Positions 53,348-62,376 are shown, counted from the first letter of the stretch. The stretch is 64,000 nt of DNA from an uncultured Tenacibaculum sp. (GCF_947494125.1 NZ_CANLTU010000002.1:248001-312000), one strand, 5' to 3'. Notes: generated from the letters alone by a model not told the origin. A program made the numbers and translations.

Positions 53348-54943
53348 ATGAATCAAGATGTTTTAGTCAAAGAAATTCAGTTTAAAGGTTTTGAAGAAGT
53401 TGCATATAAAAGTGTTTTAACAAAAGAAGCGAAAGCATTTTTAATTCAACTCCATGAAAGGTTTAATGCAAAAAGACTTCAACTACTAGAAGAAAGAGAA
53501 ATTGAGCAAGCCTATTTTGATGCAGGCAATTTTCCGAGTTTTCCAGAAGAAACAAAAATTGTAAGAGAAGACAATTGGACTTGTGAGAAATTGCCAAAAG
53601 ATTTATTGGACCGAAGAGTAGAAATTACGGGTCCAGTAGAAAGAAAAATGGTAATAAATGCATTGAATTCTGGAGCTAAAACATTTATGGCAGATTTTGA
53701 AGATAGCAATTCTCCAACAATAGCTAATATATTAGATGGACAAGTAAATCTTAGAGATGCAGTAAACAAAACAATATCTTTTTACAATGAAAAGAAGGAT
53801 AAAACATACAAGTTAAATAAAGAAGTAGCAACCTTATTGGTTCGCCCTAGAGGACTGCATTTAAATGAGAAACATTTTGTAATAGAAGGAAAAGAAATGT
53901 CGGGTTCTTTGGTAGATTTTGGATTGTACTTCTTTCATAATATTAAAAACTTATTAGCAGAAGGAAGTGCAACTTATTTTTATTTACCAAAATTAGAACA
54001 TTACCAAGAAGCGCGTTGGTGGAATGATGTTTTTGTATATGCACAAGATTATTTAGGTATTTCACAAAAAACAATTAAGGCTACTGTGTTAGTAGAAACT
54101 ATAACAGCAAGTTTTCAATTAGATGAAATTATATATGAATTGAAAGATCATATGGCTGGATTGAATTGTGGGCGTTGGGATTATATTTTTTCTTACATCA
54201 AAAAGTTTAGAAATCATACAGGTTTTATAGTCCCAAACCGTTCGCAGGTTACTATGGGGAGTCCGTTTATGAAAGCATATTCGTTAAGAGTAATTCAAAC
54301 ATGTCATAAACGAGGGGTGCATGCAATGGGAGGAATGGCAGCACAAATTCCTGTAAAGAATAATGATGAGGCAAATAAATTAGCATTTACAAAAGTGTAT
54401 AATGATAAATTGCAGGAAGTTAAAAATGGACACGATGGTACATGGGTGGCACATCCAGGATTGGTAAAAGTAGCAATGGATGTTTTTAACGAATACATGC
54501 CGAATGCAAATCAGATAGATAAAAAATTAGAAGATGTATCAATAACAGAAAAAGAACTTGTAGCATTACCTGAAGGAACAATTTCAGAAAAGGGTATAAG
54601 AGATAATATAAATGTTGGAATTTTATATATAGAATCGTGGTTAATGAAACAAGGAGCAGCGGCACTGTATAATTTAATGGAAGATGCTGCAACAGCAGAA
54701 ATATCAAGATCACAAGTATGGCAATGGTTACATAAAAATGTATTATTAGAAGACGGAAGAACATTTACAAAAGATATGTACTTACAGTATAAAAAAGAAG
54801 AAATAAAAAAGATCAAAAGTTATGTAGGGGAGGCAAGGTATGCTCAAGGGAAATTTGAAACAGCCATTAAATTATTTGATGATTTAATTTTAAATAAAGA
54901 GTTTGTAGAATTCTTAACCTTACCAGCATATAAATACTTATAA
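53348..54943 (+). CDS. aceB: malate synthase A
   Basis: This cytosolic enzyme condenses glyoxylate with acetyl-CoA to malate. The 531-aa protein has usual length and motifs KTFMADFEDSNSPT, TLLVRPRGLHLNEKH, ATVLVETITASFQLDEI (catalytic Glu region), CGRWDYIFSYIKKF, RGVHAMGGMAAQIP and GTWVAHPGLV. It leads the glyoxylate-shunt operon with aceA 86 bp downstream. Confidence 0.97.
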   Translation: MNQDVLVKEIQFKGFEEVAYKSVLTKEAKAFLIQLHERFNAKRLQLLEEREIEQAYFDAGNFPSFPEETKIVREDNWTCEKLPKDLLDRRVEITGPVERKMVINALNSGAKTFMADFEDSNSPTIANILDGQVNLRDAVNKTISFYNEKKDKTYKLNKEVATLLVRPRGLHLNEKHFVIEGKEMSGSLVDFGLYFFHNIKNLLAEGSATYFYLPKLEHYQEARWWNDVFVYAQDYLGISQKTIKATVLVETITASFQLDEIIYELKDHMAGLNCGRWDYIFSYIKKFRNHTGFIVPNRSQVTMGSPFMKAYSLRVIQTCHKRGVHAMGGMAAQIPVKNNDEANKLAFTKVYNDKLQEVKNGHDGTWVAHPGLVKVAMDVFNEYMPNANQIDKKLEDVSITEKELVALPEGTISEKGIRDNINVGILYIESWLMKQGAAALYNLMEDAATAEISRSQVWQWLHKNVLLEDGRTFTKDMYLQYKKEEIKKIKSYVGEARYAQGKFETAIKLFDDLILNKEFVEFLTLPAYKYL

Positions 54944-54948
54944 ACAAA

Positions 54949-54985
54949 AAAAAGCCCCACAAAATGCGGCAACATTTTATGGGGT
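54949..54985 (-). terminator. stem-loop between aceB and aceA with T-run on the minus strand only
   Basis: GCCCCA.AAAATG/CATTTTATGGGG forms a long stem around CGGCAA. The T-run is on the minus strand (opposite to both genes), so on the coding strand it may serve as a processing or stability hairpin rather than a terminator. Confidence 0.5.
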
Positions 54986-55029
54986 AAGCTATTAATAAAA
55001 TTAAATAACTTATTTAACAACACAAATTT

Positions 55030-56658
55030 ATGAAAAATTTAGCGCAAGGAAGTTACAATTCAGCATTAGAAACTGTAATTAGCCTTAAGAAAAAGTACGG
55101 AAATACTTGGAATGCTGTAAATCCGGAGAATGCAGCAAGAATGGTAGCGCAAAATCGCTTTAAAACAGGCTTAGATATAGCAAAATATACAGCTGCTATT
55201 ATGAGAAAAGATATGGCAGAATATGATGCAGATACGTCAAAATATACGCAATCATTAGGATGTTGGCATGGGTTTGTAGCACAGCAAAAAATGATTGCAG
55301 TTAAGAAGCATCATAAAACAACAAGTAAGCGATATTTATATCTTTCAGGTTGGATGGTAGCAGCATTACGCTCAGAATTTGGTCCATTGCCAGATCAATC
55401 AATGCACGAAAAAACAGCAGTACCAGCCCTAATTAAAGAAATTTATGATTTTTTACGTCAAGCAGATGCTATAGCCTTGAACGATTTATTTAAAAAATTA
55501 GAGAACGGAGAAGATGTACAAAGTGAAATAGATAATTTCGAAACACATATAGTTCCAATTATAGCAGATATTGATGCAGGGTTTGGAAATGAAGAAGCAA
55601 CATATTTGTTGGCAAAAAAAATGATTGAAGCTGGAGCATGTGCAATTCAGATAGAAAATCAAGTTTCCGATGCAAAACAATGTGGGCATCAAGATGGAAA
55701 AGTAACAGTGCCTCATGAAGATTTTATAGCAAAATTAAATGCAATCCGATATGCTTTTTTAGAGTTAGGAGTTGATGATGGAATAATTGTAGCGAGAACC
55801 GATTCTGAAGGAGCTGGTTTAACACAGAAATTACCGGTAAGTCAAGAACCAGGAGATTTAGCATCGCAATATTTAGCATTTGTAGAAGCTGAGGAAATAG
55901 CGATAGAAAATGCGAAAGAAGATGATGTATTATTAAAAAGAGACGGAAAATTAGTGCGCCCAATACGGTTGTCTAACGGGTTGTATAAATTTAAAGAAGG
56001 ATCTAATATAGATAGGGTAGTACTAGATTGTATAGTAAGTCTTAAAAACGGAGCGGATTTATTATGGATAGAAACGCCTACACCAAATGTAGATCAGATA
56101 GCACATATGGTAAATCGCGTAAAAGAAGAAGTGCCAAATGCAAAGTTGGTATATAACAATTCACCATCATTTAATTGGACATTAAATTTCCGTAATCAGG
56201 TTTACGATACCATGGTTTTAGAAGGAAAGGATGTATCCAAGTATGATAAAAATAATTTAATGGATGATATGTATGATGGATCAGAACTATGTGTTCGAGC
56301 AGATGAAAAGATTCGTACATTTCAAATAGATGGAGCTAGAGAAGCAGGTATCTTTCATCATTTAATAACACTTCCAACGTATCATACAACAGCACTTCAT
56401 ATGAACGATTTAACCGAAGGTTATTTCGGAGAAGAAGGAATGTTGTCATATGTAAAGGAAGTACAACGTAAAGAAATAAGAAAAGGAGTATCGTGTGTAA
56501 AACACCAAAGAATGGCTGGTTCTGATTTAGGAGATGATCATAAAACTTTTTTTGCAGGAGATAAAGCTTTAAAAGCAGGTGGAGAAAAAAATACATCCAA
56601 CCAGTTTGAAGTAAACAAACAAATTTCTACAAATGAAGTTGTAGCAATAGAAGTATAA
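55030..56658 (+). CDS. aceA: isocitrate lyase
   Basis: AceA splits isocitrate into glyoxylate and succinate. The 542-aa protein belongs to the longer lyase type and has LGCWHGFVAQQ, PIIADIDAGFGNEEATY, the catalytic Cys loop DAKQCGHQDGKVTVP (usual KKCGH has Gln in place of the second Lys), IIVARTDSEGAG, IETPTP and YNNSPSFNW. The Lys-to-Gln change in the loop is seen in some long forms and does not by itself imply loss of activity. Confidence 0.95.
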   Translation: MKNLAQGSYNSALETVISLKKKYGNTWNAVNPENAARMVAQNRFKTGLDIAKYTAAIMRKDMAEYDADTSKYTQSLGCWHGFVAQQKMIAVKKHHKTTSKRYLYLSGWMVAALRSEFGPLPDQSMHEKTAVPALIKEIYDFLRQADAIALNDLFKKLENGEDVQSEIDNFETHIVPIIADIDAGFGNEEATYLLAKKMIEAGACAIQIENQVSDAKQCGHQDGKVTVPHEDFIAKLNAIRYAFLELGVDDGIIVARTDSEGAGLTQKLPVSQEPGDLASQYLAFVEAEEIAIENAKEDDVLLKRDGKLVRPIRLSNGLYKFKEGSNIDRVVLDCIVSLKNGADLLWIETPTPNVDQIAHMVNRVKEEVPNAKLVYNNSPSFNWTLNFRNQVYDTMVLEGKDVSKYDKNNLMDDMYDGSELCVRADEKIRTFQIDGAREAGIFHHLITLPTYHTTALHMNDLTEGYFGEEGMLSYVKEVQRKEIRKGVSCVKHQRMAGSDLGDDHKTFFAGDKALKAGGEKNTSNQFEVNKQISTNEVVAIEV

Positions 56659-56688
56659 AGTATTTTACATTAATTATTTGTAAGTAAG

Positions 56689-56743
56689 TTTCCCGTTTGT
56701 GTGGTTTGTAAAAAGTTGTTTGTTTACATAACGGGAAATTTTA
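56689..56743 (+). terminator. terminator after aceA
   Basis: TTTCCCGTT/AACGGGAAA arms enclose a second small stem and are followed by TTTTA. Confidence 0.65.
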
Positions 56744-56805
56744 CTGAAAAATTAAAAGAGATAAAGTTTATAATTCGCAGTTTATAAATTTTTGTATTTT
56801 GAAGT

Positions 56806-56834
56806 AAACTCCAGCATATCGCTGGAGTTTTTTG
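56806..56834. terminator. bidirectional terminator before the MarR-GNAT gene
   Basis: AAACTCCAGC-ATATC-GCTGGAGTTT followed by TTTG; T-runs on both strands. Confidence 0.85.
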
Positions 56835-57794
56835 TTAGTTTGTTTTTAATTCCATTTTAATATTACCTCTCACATATGGTGAATTTTTTTCAACAGGTGT
56901 TTCAATAAAACCATATTTTCTATAAATATAAATTGCATTTTCAAGCTTTGTATTAGAGTATAAAACAAGTTTGTTGAATTTGTTTTCTTCGGCAAAATCA
57001 ATACATTTTTGCATTAATTTCTGACCAATTTTATGACCTCTATGTTTAGGTGAAACAGCCATTTTAGTTAGTTCGTATACATTTTCTTCTTCCATAGGCA
57101 TTAAAGCTACTGTACCTACGATATCATTGTTCAATTTTGCAAAAAAGATATGTCCGCCTTTGTCAATTATATATTTATTAGGGTTGCTTAAAACCTCTTC
57201 ATCGTATGGTTCAACGTAAAAAAAAGTTTTTAACCATTCAATGTTTAAATCGTAAAAATGAGAAGCATATTCATTCTTAAAATTTTCAATATTTAAGTTG
57301 TGTTTTTTTATAGTATTCATTTCTATGTGTTCTATGATAGCTTTGCTAAAAGCTTTGGTGTTAAATTTTTCTTCTAATATATTTAAATGTTCTACTAAAG
57401 AGTTTGATGTTATAGAGGTGTATTCTTTAATAATTTGTTCTATACTATTCCATATTGGGGAGACATTTTTAATTAACTTTTTACCTTTATCGGAAAGAAA
57501 TATTACTTTCTTGCGTTTATCAATTTTATCTTCTCTTAAAATAATTAACTCTTTTTTCAAAAGTTTGTTTACAACTTGTGTTGTAGCAGGTTGAGAAATA
57601 TGTAAACTATTCGTTATTTCAGTATTGGTAACACCATTTTTGTTTTTTATTATTTTAAATGTTGGGAATAGGTAAGGGTCAAAATCAATATTATATTGAT
57701 TATAAACCAATTGAGTTTCTCGCATCATATACTCACTTACTCTCTTTAAACGAGAGCCCATTCCAATTTCTCCAAAACCTTTTAATGCGTCCAT
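56835..57794 (-). CDS. MarR regulator fused to GNAT acetyltransferase
   Basis: Residues about 1-145 of this 319-aa protein are a MarR winged helix (NTEITNSLHISQPATTQVVN and REDKIDKRKKVIFLSDKG); residues about 165-319 are a GNAT domain with the acetyl-CoA loop MAVSPKHRGHKIGQKLM and the late YSNTKLENAIYIYRKYGF. Such fusions occur widely, but their substrates are mostly unknown. It is divergent from the DoxX-OsmC cluster and shares its intergenic operators. Confidence 0.9.
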   Translation of the reverse strand: MDALKGFGEIGMGSRLKRVSEYMMRETQLVYNQYNIDFDPYLFPTFKIIKNKNGVTNTEITNSLHISQPATTQVVNKLLKKELIILREDKIDKRKKVIFLSDKGKKLIKNVSPIWNSIEQIIKEYTSITSNSLVEHLNILEEKFNTKAFSKAIIEHIEMNTIKKHNLNIENFKNEYASHFYDLNIEWLKTFFYVEPYDEEVLSNPNKYIIDKGGHIFFAKLNNDIVGTVALMPMEEENVYELTKMAVSPKHRGHKIGQKLMQKCIDFAEENKFNKLVLYSNTKLENAIYIYRKYGFIETPVEKNSPYVRGNIKMELKTN

Positions 57795-57878
57795 ATTATT
57801 TATAATAATTAATTATATAAGTACTTATGCAAATATATAATAATTTCTATATATTTAAGAAAGAGAAATATGAAATTT

Positions 57879-57931
57879 ATTTACCTAGTAAATATATTCC
57901 ACGGTAAATAAAAATATTTTTTATACCTTTG
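57879..57931. promoter_or_regulatory. doxX promoter with two MarR-type palindromes
   Basis: ATTTACC-T-AGTAAAT-type dyad (57879-57893) and ATTCCACGGTAAAT (57896-57909) lie upstream of TACCTTTG (57924-57931), the -7 box of the doxX operon. They resemble the palindromes at 59752 and 60547. Confidence 0.6.
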
Positions 57932-57955
57932 TAATGAATTTAAAACTAAATTATA

Positions 57956-58312
57956 ATGAAACGAGACAAAATTATCTATTATGTAGCTACAGGATTATTA
58001 ACATTATTAATGTTGTTTTCTGCTGGAATGTATTTCTTTAATAATGCAGAAATAGCTAAAATGTTTGAAGCCTTTGGGTATCCAACGTATATTATTTATC
58101 CATATGGAGCAGCTAAAATTTTAGGATTAGTAGCTATTTGGTTTCTAAAAGATACATTTTTAAAAGAATGGGCCTATGCTGGATTTTTCTTTGCTTTTGT
58201 ACTTGCATTTTTTGCGCATGTCATGATAGGAGATGGAGAACAAATGGGGGCAATTATGGCAATGGTTTTATTAGTAATATCATATATTTATAATAAAAAA
58301 TTAAATGCCTAA
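57956..58312 (+). CDS. DoxX-like small membrane protein
   Basis: The 118-aa protein has four membrane helices (ATGLLTLLMLFSAGMYFF, GAAKILGLVAIWFLK, FFFAFVLAFFAHVMIG, AIMAMVLLVISYIY), the DoxX_2 layout. Such proteins accompany thiol or quinone stress genes. It overlaps the osmC start by eight bases. Confidence 0.85.
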   Translation: MKRDKIIYYVATGLLTLLMLFSAGMYFFNNAEIAKMFEAFGYPTYIIYPYGAAKILGLVAIWFLKDTFLKEWAYAGFFFAFVLAFFAHVMIGDGEQMGAIMAMVLLVISYIYNKKLNA

Positions 58313-58712
58313 AAATATCACTTCAGAAGTTAAACTAACCAATCGTAATTATTTAGCAGAAGCAAAAATGAGAAACCATTTTGTTATGATAGATGAGCCT
58401 GTAAATAAGGGAGGAGATGATAATGCTCCAACACCTGTAGAGTATTTACTAACAGCAATAGGAGGTTGTGTATCTATGACACTTCGTATGTACGCTGAAA
58501 GAAAAAAATGGGACATTGGAGAAATAACTGTCAAAGTAATTCAAAAACAAGCGTTAACTTCTGAAGGAATAAAAAAATCATTAATAGAAGAAATTTCTTT
58601 TGAAAAAGAGGTTACAGAGGAACAACAAGTAAAGCTATTAGAAATGGCTGGTCAATGTCCAGTAGCTAAAATGGTAAAAGGGGAAACAGAAATAACAAGC
58701 AAAATAAAATAA
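58305..58712 (+). CDS. OsmC family peroxiredoxin-like protein
   Basis: The 135-aa protein has the two reactive Cys of the OsmC/Ohr family in the segments AIGGCVSMTLRMYAERKKW and AGQCPVAKMVKGETEI, and the GGDDNAPTPVEYLLTA lead-in. OsmC proteins reduce organic hydroperoxides. It is second in the doxX operon. Confidence 0.9.
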   Translation: MPKNITSEVKLTNRNYLAEAKMRNHFVMIDEPVNKGGDDNAPTPVEYLLTAIGGCVSMTLRMYAERKKWDIGEITVKVIQKQALTSEGIKKSLIEEISFEKEVTEEQQVKLLEMAGQCPVAKMVKGETEITSKIK

Positions 58713-58716
58713 TAAG

Positions 58717-59247
58717 ATGAAAAAAATAGCAGCTTTTGCTGGAAGTACAAGTACTACATCGATAAACAAACAGTTAGCTACTTATGCAGCAAATCAACTA
58801 GAAAATGTATCTTTTGATATATTAGATTTAAATGATTATAAATCGCCAATTTTTAGTGAAGATATAGAAAGAGATGAAGCATATCCAGAAGGTGCAGCCA
58901 AGTTTAATGAAGCATTAGATAAATACGATGGTTTTATAGTGTCTTTAGCTGAGCATAATGGATCTTATTCAGCAGCTTTTAAAAACGTTTTTGACTGGGC
59001 TTCAAGAAAAGAAAGAAAAGTATTTAGAGATAAACCAGTTTTGGTAATGGCAGCATCTCCAGGAGGTAGAGGAGGAGCAGGAGTATTAGCTTCAGCATTA
59101 GGAGCATTTCCACACATGGGGGCTAATGTTGCATCAAATTTTTCATTCCCAGGGTTTTATGATAACTTTAAAGGGGAAAGCATTGTAAATGAAGAATTAA
59201 ACAAAAAATTAAAAGAAGCAGTTACAACTTTCGAAAATGTAGTATAA
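58717..59247 (+). CDS. NADPH-dependent FMN reductase family protein
   Basis: The 176-aa flavodoxin-like protein opens IAAFAGSTSTTSINKQLA (FMN phosphate loop) and has VSLAEHNGSYSAAFKNVFDW and MAASPGGRGGAGVL. It is probably a quinone or chromate-type reductase using FMN. It follows osmC by four bases. Confidence 0.9.
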   Translation: MKKIAAFAGSTSTTSINKQLATYAANQLENVSFDILDLNDYKSPIFSEDIERDEAYPEGAAKFNEALDKYDGFIVSLAEHNGSYSAAFKNVFDWASRKERKVFRDKPVLVMAASPGGRGGAGVLASALGAFPHMGANVASNFSFPGFYDNFKGESIVNEELNKKLKEAVTTFENVV

Positions 59248-59264
59248 ATAAAAACATTTTAGTT

Positions 59265-59696
59265 ATGTCTGATAATAAAAAGGAAATTATAAAGAACTAC
59301 AGTAACGATGATATTACTGTAGTTTGGAAACCTAATACTTGTATTCATGCCAAAAAGTGCTGGAAAGAGTTAATTCAAGTTTTTGATCCAAGAAATAAAC
59401 CTTGGGTAAATATGGAAGGGGCAACTACAGACAGAATAAAAAAACAAGTAGAAGCATGTCCTTCAGGAGCCTTGTCTTATATATCTAAAGGAGGAAGTAA
59501 GGAAAAAGCACATACAGAGACTAAGATTGAGGTTTTAGAGAATGGTCCGTTGTTAGTTTATGGAACTTTACATGTAACGAACTCGAATGGAGTAGAAGAA
59601 AAGAAAAATAAAACAACTGCATTTTGTAGATGTGGAGCTTCTCAAAATAAACCGTATTGTGATGGGGCTCATATGCAGATGGAATTTAAAGGATAA
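59265..59696 (+). CDS. YjdI-type 4Fe-4S domain fused to a CDGSH iron-sulfur domain
   Basis: Residues about 10-75 form a YjdI/Fer4_19-like domain with CIHAKKCWKEL and ACPSGALSYIS; residues about 85-143 form a CDGSH domain with FCRCGASQNKPYCDGAH. The latter binds a 2Fe-2S cluster with three Cys and one His, as in mitoNEET. The YjdI part keeps only three of the four usual Cys (C-x5-C and one later C), so its cluster may be 3Fe-4S or use another ligand. Last gene of the doxX operon. Confidence 0.87.
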   Translation: MSDNKKEIIKNYSNDDITVVWKPNTCIHAKKCWKELIQVFDPRNKPWVNMEGATTDRIKKQVEACPSGALSYISKGGSKEKAHTETKIEVLENGPLLVYGTLHVTNSNGVEEKKNKTTAFCRCGASQNKPYCDGAHMQMEFKG

Positions 59697-59751
59697 GAGC
59701 TATGATTTCCCATATAACCTATAATTTATGATATAGATACTATTAAATTAG

Positions 59752-59763
59752 TTCCCTTGGAAA
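59752..59763. promoter_or_regulatory. MarR-type palindrome upstream of the glutaredoxin-like gene
   Basis: TTCCCTTGGAAA, similar to the palindromes at 57896 and 60548; the -7 box TAAATTTG is at 59780-59787. Confidence 0.5.
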
Positions 59764-59806
59764 TAAAAGGTGTATTTCGTAAATTTGTAACTAGAAAAGG
59801 AAAAAA

Positions 59807-60055
59807 ATGAAGATTACTTTATACGGTAGAAAAGGGCATGCGCATACAGTTGCATTTAAAAATTTTTTAAGATCTACAGAAATAGCTTTTGAATATAAAG
59901 ATGTGTCAACGGATGAAGAAGCCAGAGAACATAGTAAAGAGTTATATGAAGGAGTAGTTAAATATCCTACATTGTTCATAGATGATGAAGTATACTTAAC
60001 ACCAACATCAGATTTATTTAATAAACTAATGCAAGATTTAAAATTAAGAGCTTAG
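59807..60055 (+). CDS. glutaredoxin-fold protein lacking active-site cysteines
   Basis: The 82-aa protein has the glutaredoxin/GST-N fold pattern: ITLYGRKGHAHTVAFKNFL, FEYKDVSTDEEAREHSKEL and KYPTLFIDDEVYLTPTSDLF with the cis-Pro. The CPxC motif is replaced by GHAH and no Cys is present anywhere, so it cannot act by thiol exchange. It may bind glutathione-like ligands or a metal through its histidines. The gene is six bases upstream of the MarR gene. Confidence 0.75.
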   Translation: MKITLYGRKGHAHTVAFKNFLRSTEIAFEYKDVSTDEEAREHSKELYEGVVKYPTLFIDDEVYLTPTSDLFNKLMQDLKLRA

Positions 60056-60060
60056 TTAAG

Positions 60061-60498
60061 ATGGGAGATATTTCAAAAGATATTAATTCAACATTTCCAA
60101 ATAATAAAGTGAAAGCTTTTATAAATATAAAATATACAGCAAACTGGATTTTAAGTAAAGAGAATGAGTTTTTCCGGCCTTACGGAATATCTCCTCAACA
60201 GTATAATATACTAAGAATATTAAGAGGAGCGAAAGAGCCTATCAAAGTTCAAGTTATTAAAGACAGAATGATAGAACGTGCTCCTAATGCTACACGATTA
60301 ATGGATAAGTTATGTGATAAGAAATTAATTAAACGTATACGATGTGATCATGATAGGAGAGTAGTATATATAAGTATCGTTAATCAAGGATTAGAGTTAT
60401 TAAAAACAATTGATAGTAATATAGACATTGATTTTATAGAAAAACTTTCTGAAGAAGAGGCAATTCAATTAAGTGAATTGTTAGATAAAATAAGGTAA
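60061..60498 (+). CDS. MarR family regulator
   Basis: The 145-aa winged-helix protein has YGISPQQYNILRILRGA, IKVQVIKDRMIERAPNATRL (recognition helix) and the wing RIRCDHDRRVVYISIVNQG. It has a single Cys pair region (DKLCDKK and IRCDHD) that could sense electrophiles. It is cotranscribed with the glutaredoxin-like gene and probably controls the local TTnCCnnGGnAA sites. Confidence 0.9.
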   Translation: MGDISKDINSTFPNNKVKAFINIKYTANWILSKENEFFRPYGISPQQYNILRILRGAKEPIKVQVIKDRMIERAPNATRLMDKLCDKKLIKRIRCDHDRRVVYISIVNQGLELLKTIDSNIDIDFIEKLSEEEAIQLSELLDKIR

Positions 60499-60546
60499 TT
60501 ATTATTGAAATTTTAAAAAAGAGAAAGAAAAAAATTTATAAATATA

Positions 60547-60560
60547 TTTTCCATGGAAAA
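60547..60560. promoter_or_regulatory. MarR-type palindrome upstream of the pirin genes
   Basis: TTTTCCATGGAAAA, a perfect 14-bp palindrome, about 105 bp before the first pirin gene. Confidence 0.6.
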
Positions 60561-60664
60561 TAACTTAAAGAAGATGATTTTAAAATATAAGAAGCAGAAA
60601 ATACCTAGCAGTTTTATTTAGATGTGTGAATAAAATTAAAAGTGTAATCTGAAATAAAATAGAA

Positions 60665-61534
60665 ATGAAAACAATAAAAACAATAGCGCATAAAGTAGGA
60701 AGTCCATTAGTAAGTATGGGCCCAATACGATTAAGACAACCAATTCCAACAGAAGGAATAGATATGGTAGATCCTTTTTTGCTATTGCACCATTATGGTC
60801 CCTATGCAATTAGCGTATTTAATAATCCGTTCGATCTAGGTCCACACCCCCATAGAGGTTTTGAGCCAATAACTTTACTATTTAAAGGAGAACAGTTTCA
60901 TAGAGATTCTTTGGGGAATGAAATGTTAGTTAAAGCAGGAGATGTACAATGGACAACTGCCGGTAGAGGTATTATACATGCAGAAGGACCTTCAAAAGAA
61001 TTTGTAGAAAAAGGAGGTGAACTAGAAGGTATTCAATTGTGGTTGAATTTGCCAGCAGAAAAGAAGATGATGCCAGCAAATTACCAGCATTTAAAAAGTG
61101 AAGTGATTCCAGTAGTTGAAAATGATGATAAGAGTATTCAATTAAAAGTTGTAGCAGGTGAGCAAGAGGGGAAACAAGGTTTAATAAAAACTCAGACACC
61201 AGTTAATGTGTTTACAGTTAAGACACAAGAGAAAGGAGAGGTAAATGTTACAATTCCAATGTCGCATAATTCTTTAGTGTATTTGTTAGAAGGAGAAACG
61301 TTAATTAATAATGAAACAACTTTAAAGAAAGGAGCAACTCAAATGATTACTTTTCATCAAGATGGAAATACTATACAAATAGAAGCTAAAAAGGAAAGTA
61401 TCTTGTTGGTATTATCAGGAGAACCTATTAACGAAAAAGTAGCTTCTTGGGGCCCATATGTAATGAATACTCAAACAGAAATAATGGAAGCATTACGAGA
61501 TTATAAGAAAGGAAAAATGGGGTATTTATATTAA
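60665..61534 (+). CDS. pirin family protein 1
   Basis: The 289-aa bicupin has the pirin signature: VDPFLLLHHYGP, LGPHPHRGFEPITLLFKGE (metal-binding His) and GRGIIHAEGPSKEF (His and Glu ligands), followed by a second cupin domain. Pirins are iron proteins, some with quercetin 2,3-dioxygenase activity; many are redox-responsive regulators. It is followed by a second pirin 16 bp on. Confidence 0.92.
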   Translation: MKTIKTIAHKVGSPLVSMGPIRLRQPIPTEGIDMVDPFLLLHHYGPYAISVFNNPFDLGPHPHRGFEPITLLFKGEQFHRDSLGNEMLVKAGDVQWTTAGRGIIHAEGPSKEFVEKGGELEGIQLWLNLPAEKKMMPANYQHLKSEVIPVVENDDKSIQLKVVAGEQEGKQGLIKTQTPVNVFTVKTQEKGEVNVTIPMSHNSLVYLLEGETLINNETTLKKGATQMITFHQDGNTIQIEAKKESILLVLSGEPINEKVASWGPYVMNTQTEIMEALRDYKKGKMGYLY

Positions 61535-61550
61535 TAATTTAAAAGATAAA

Positions 61551-62270
61551 ATGAAAACAATACTTCATAGAGCAGATAGTAGAGGATATGTAAATCACGG
61601 TTGGTTGGAAAGTTACCATAGCTTTAGTTTTGCAGGTTATTATAATTCAGATCGAATGAATTTTGGAGCATTACGAGTTTTTAATGATGATATTGTAGAG
61701 GCAAAAGAAGGCTTTGGAACACATCCACATAAGAATATGGAAATTATTTCAATTCCATTGTTAGGTGCATTATCTCATAAAGATAGTATGGGGAATAAAA
61801 AGGCAATAACAGCGGGAGAAGTACAAGTAATGTCAGCAGGAAGTGGTTTAACTCATTCTGAATTTAATGATAATGAATTAGAAAAAGTAAACTTTTTTCA
61901 GTTATGGATTGTTCCAAGTGAGCAAAACATAACACCAAAGTATGAGCAGAAATATTTTAAAGAAACAGAACGAAATAATAAACTACAAATTTTGGTGAGT
62001 TCAGAGAATTCTAAAGATGATAAAAGTTTAAAGATTCAGCAAGACGCACAAATTTCAAGAATAACGTTGCACAAAAATGAAGCATTAGAATACAAATTGA
62101 AATCAAATAATCACGGTGTTTATATTATGAATATTGAAGGGGATATAAAAATAGATAATAATATATTAGGAAAGAGAGATGCAATAGGTATTTGGGAAAC
62201 AAGATCAATAAATATAATTGCTCAAAGAACATCAGATATCTTATTTGTTGAGGTACCAATGATTTTCTAA
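61551..62270 (+). CDS. pirin family protein 2 (YhhW-like)
   Basis: The 239-aa protein is of the shorter YhhW type, with ADSRGYVNHGWLESYHSFSF, FGTHPHKNMEIISIPL and MSAGSGLTHSEFND, keeping the His/Glu metal ligands. It forms an operon with pirin 1. Confidence 0.92.
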   Translation: MKTILHRADSRGYVNHGWLESYHSFSFAGYYNSDRMNFGALRVFNDDIVEAKEGFGTHPHKNMEIISIPLLGALSHKDSMGNKKAITAGEVQVMSAGSGLTHSEFNDNELEKVNFFQLWIVPSEQNITPKYEQKYFKETERNNKLQILVSSENSKDDKSLKIQQDAQISRITLHKNEALEYKLKSNNHGVYIMNIEGDIKIDNNILGKRDAIGIWETRSINIIAQRTSDILFVEVPMIF

Positions 62271-62319
62271 CTTGATTTAATATTCTGGTTATATAGTAAG
62301 TTAGGTTCTAAAACCTACA

Positions 62320-62352
62320 AAAAACTCAAAGATTTAATCTTTGAGTTTTTGT
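62320..62352 (+). terminator. terminator after pirin 2
   Basis: AAAAACTCAAAGATT/AATCTTTGAGTTTTT stem with T-rich tail; works on both strands. Confidence 0.85.
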
Positions 62353-62376
62353 TTTATAAAAAATTGTATCTTGCAT

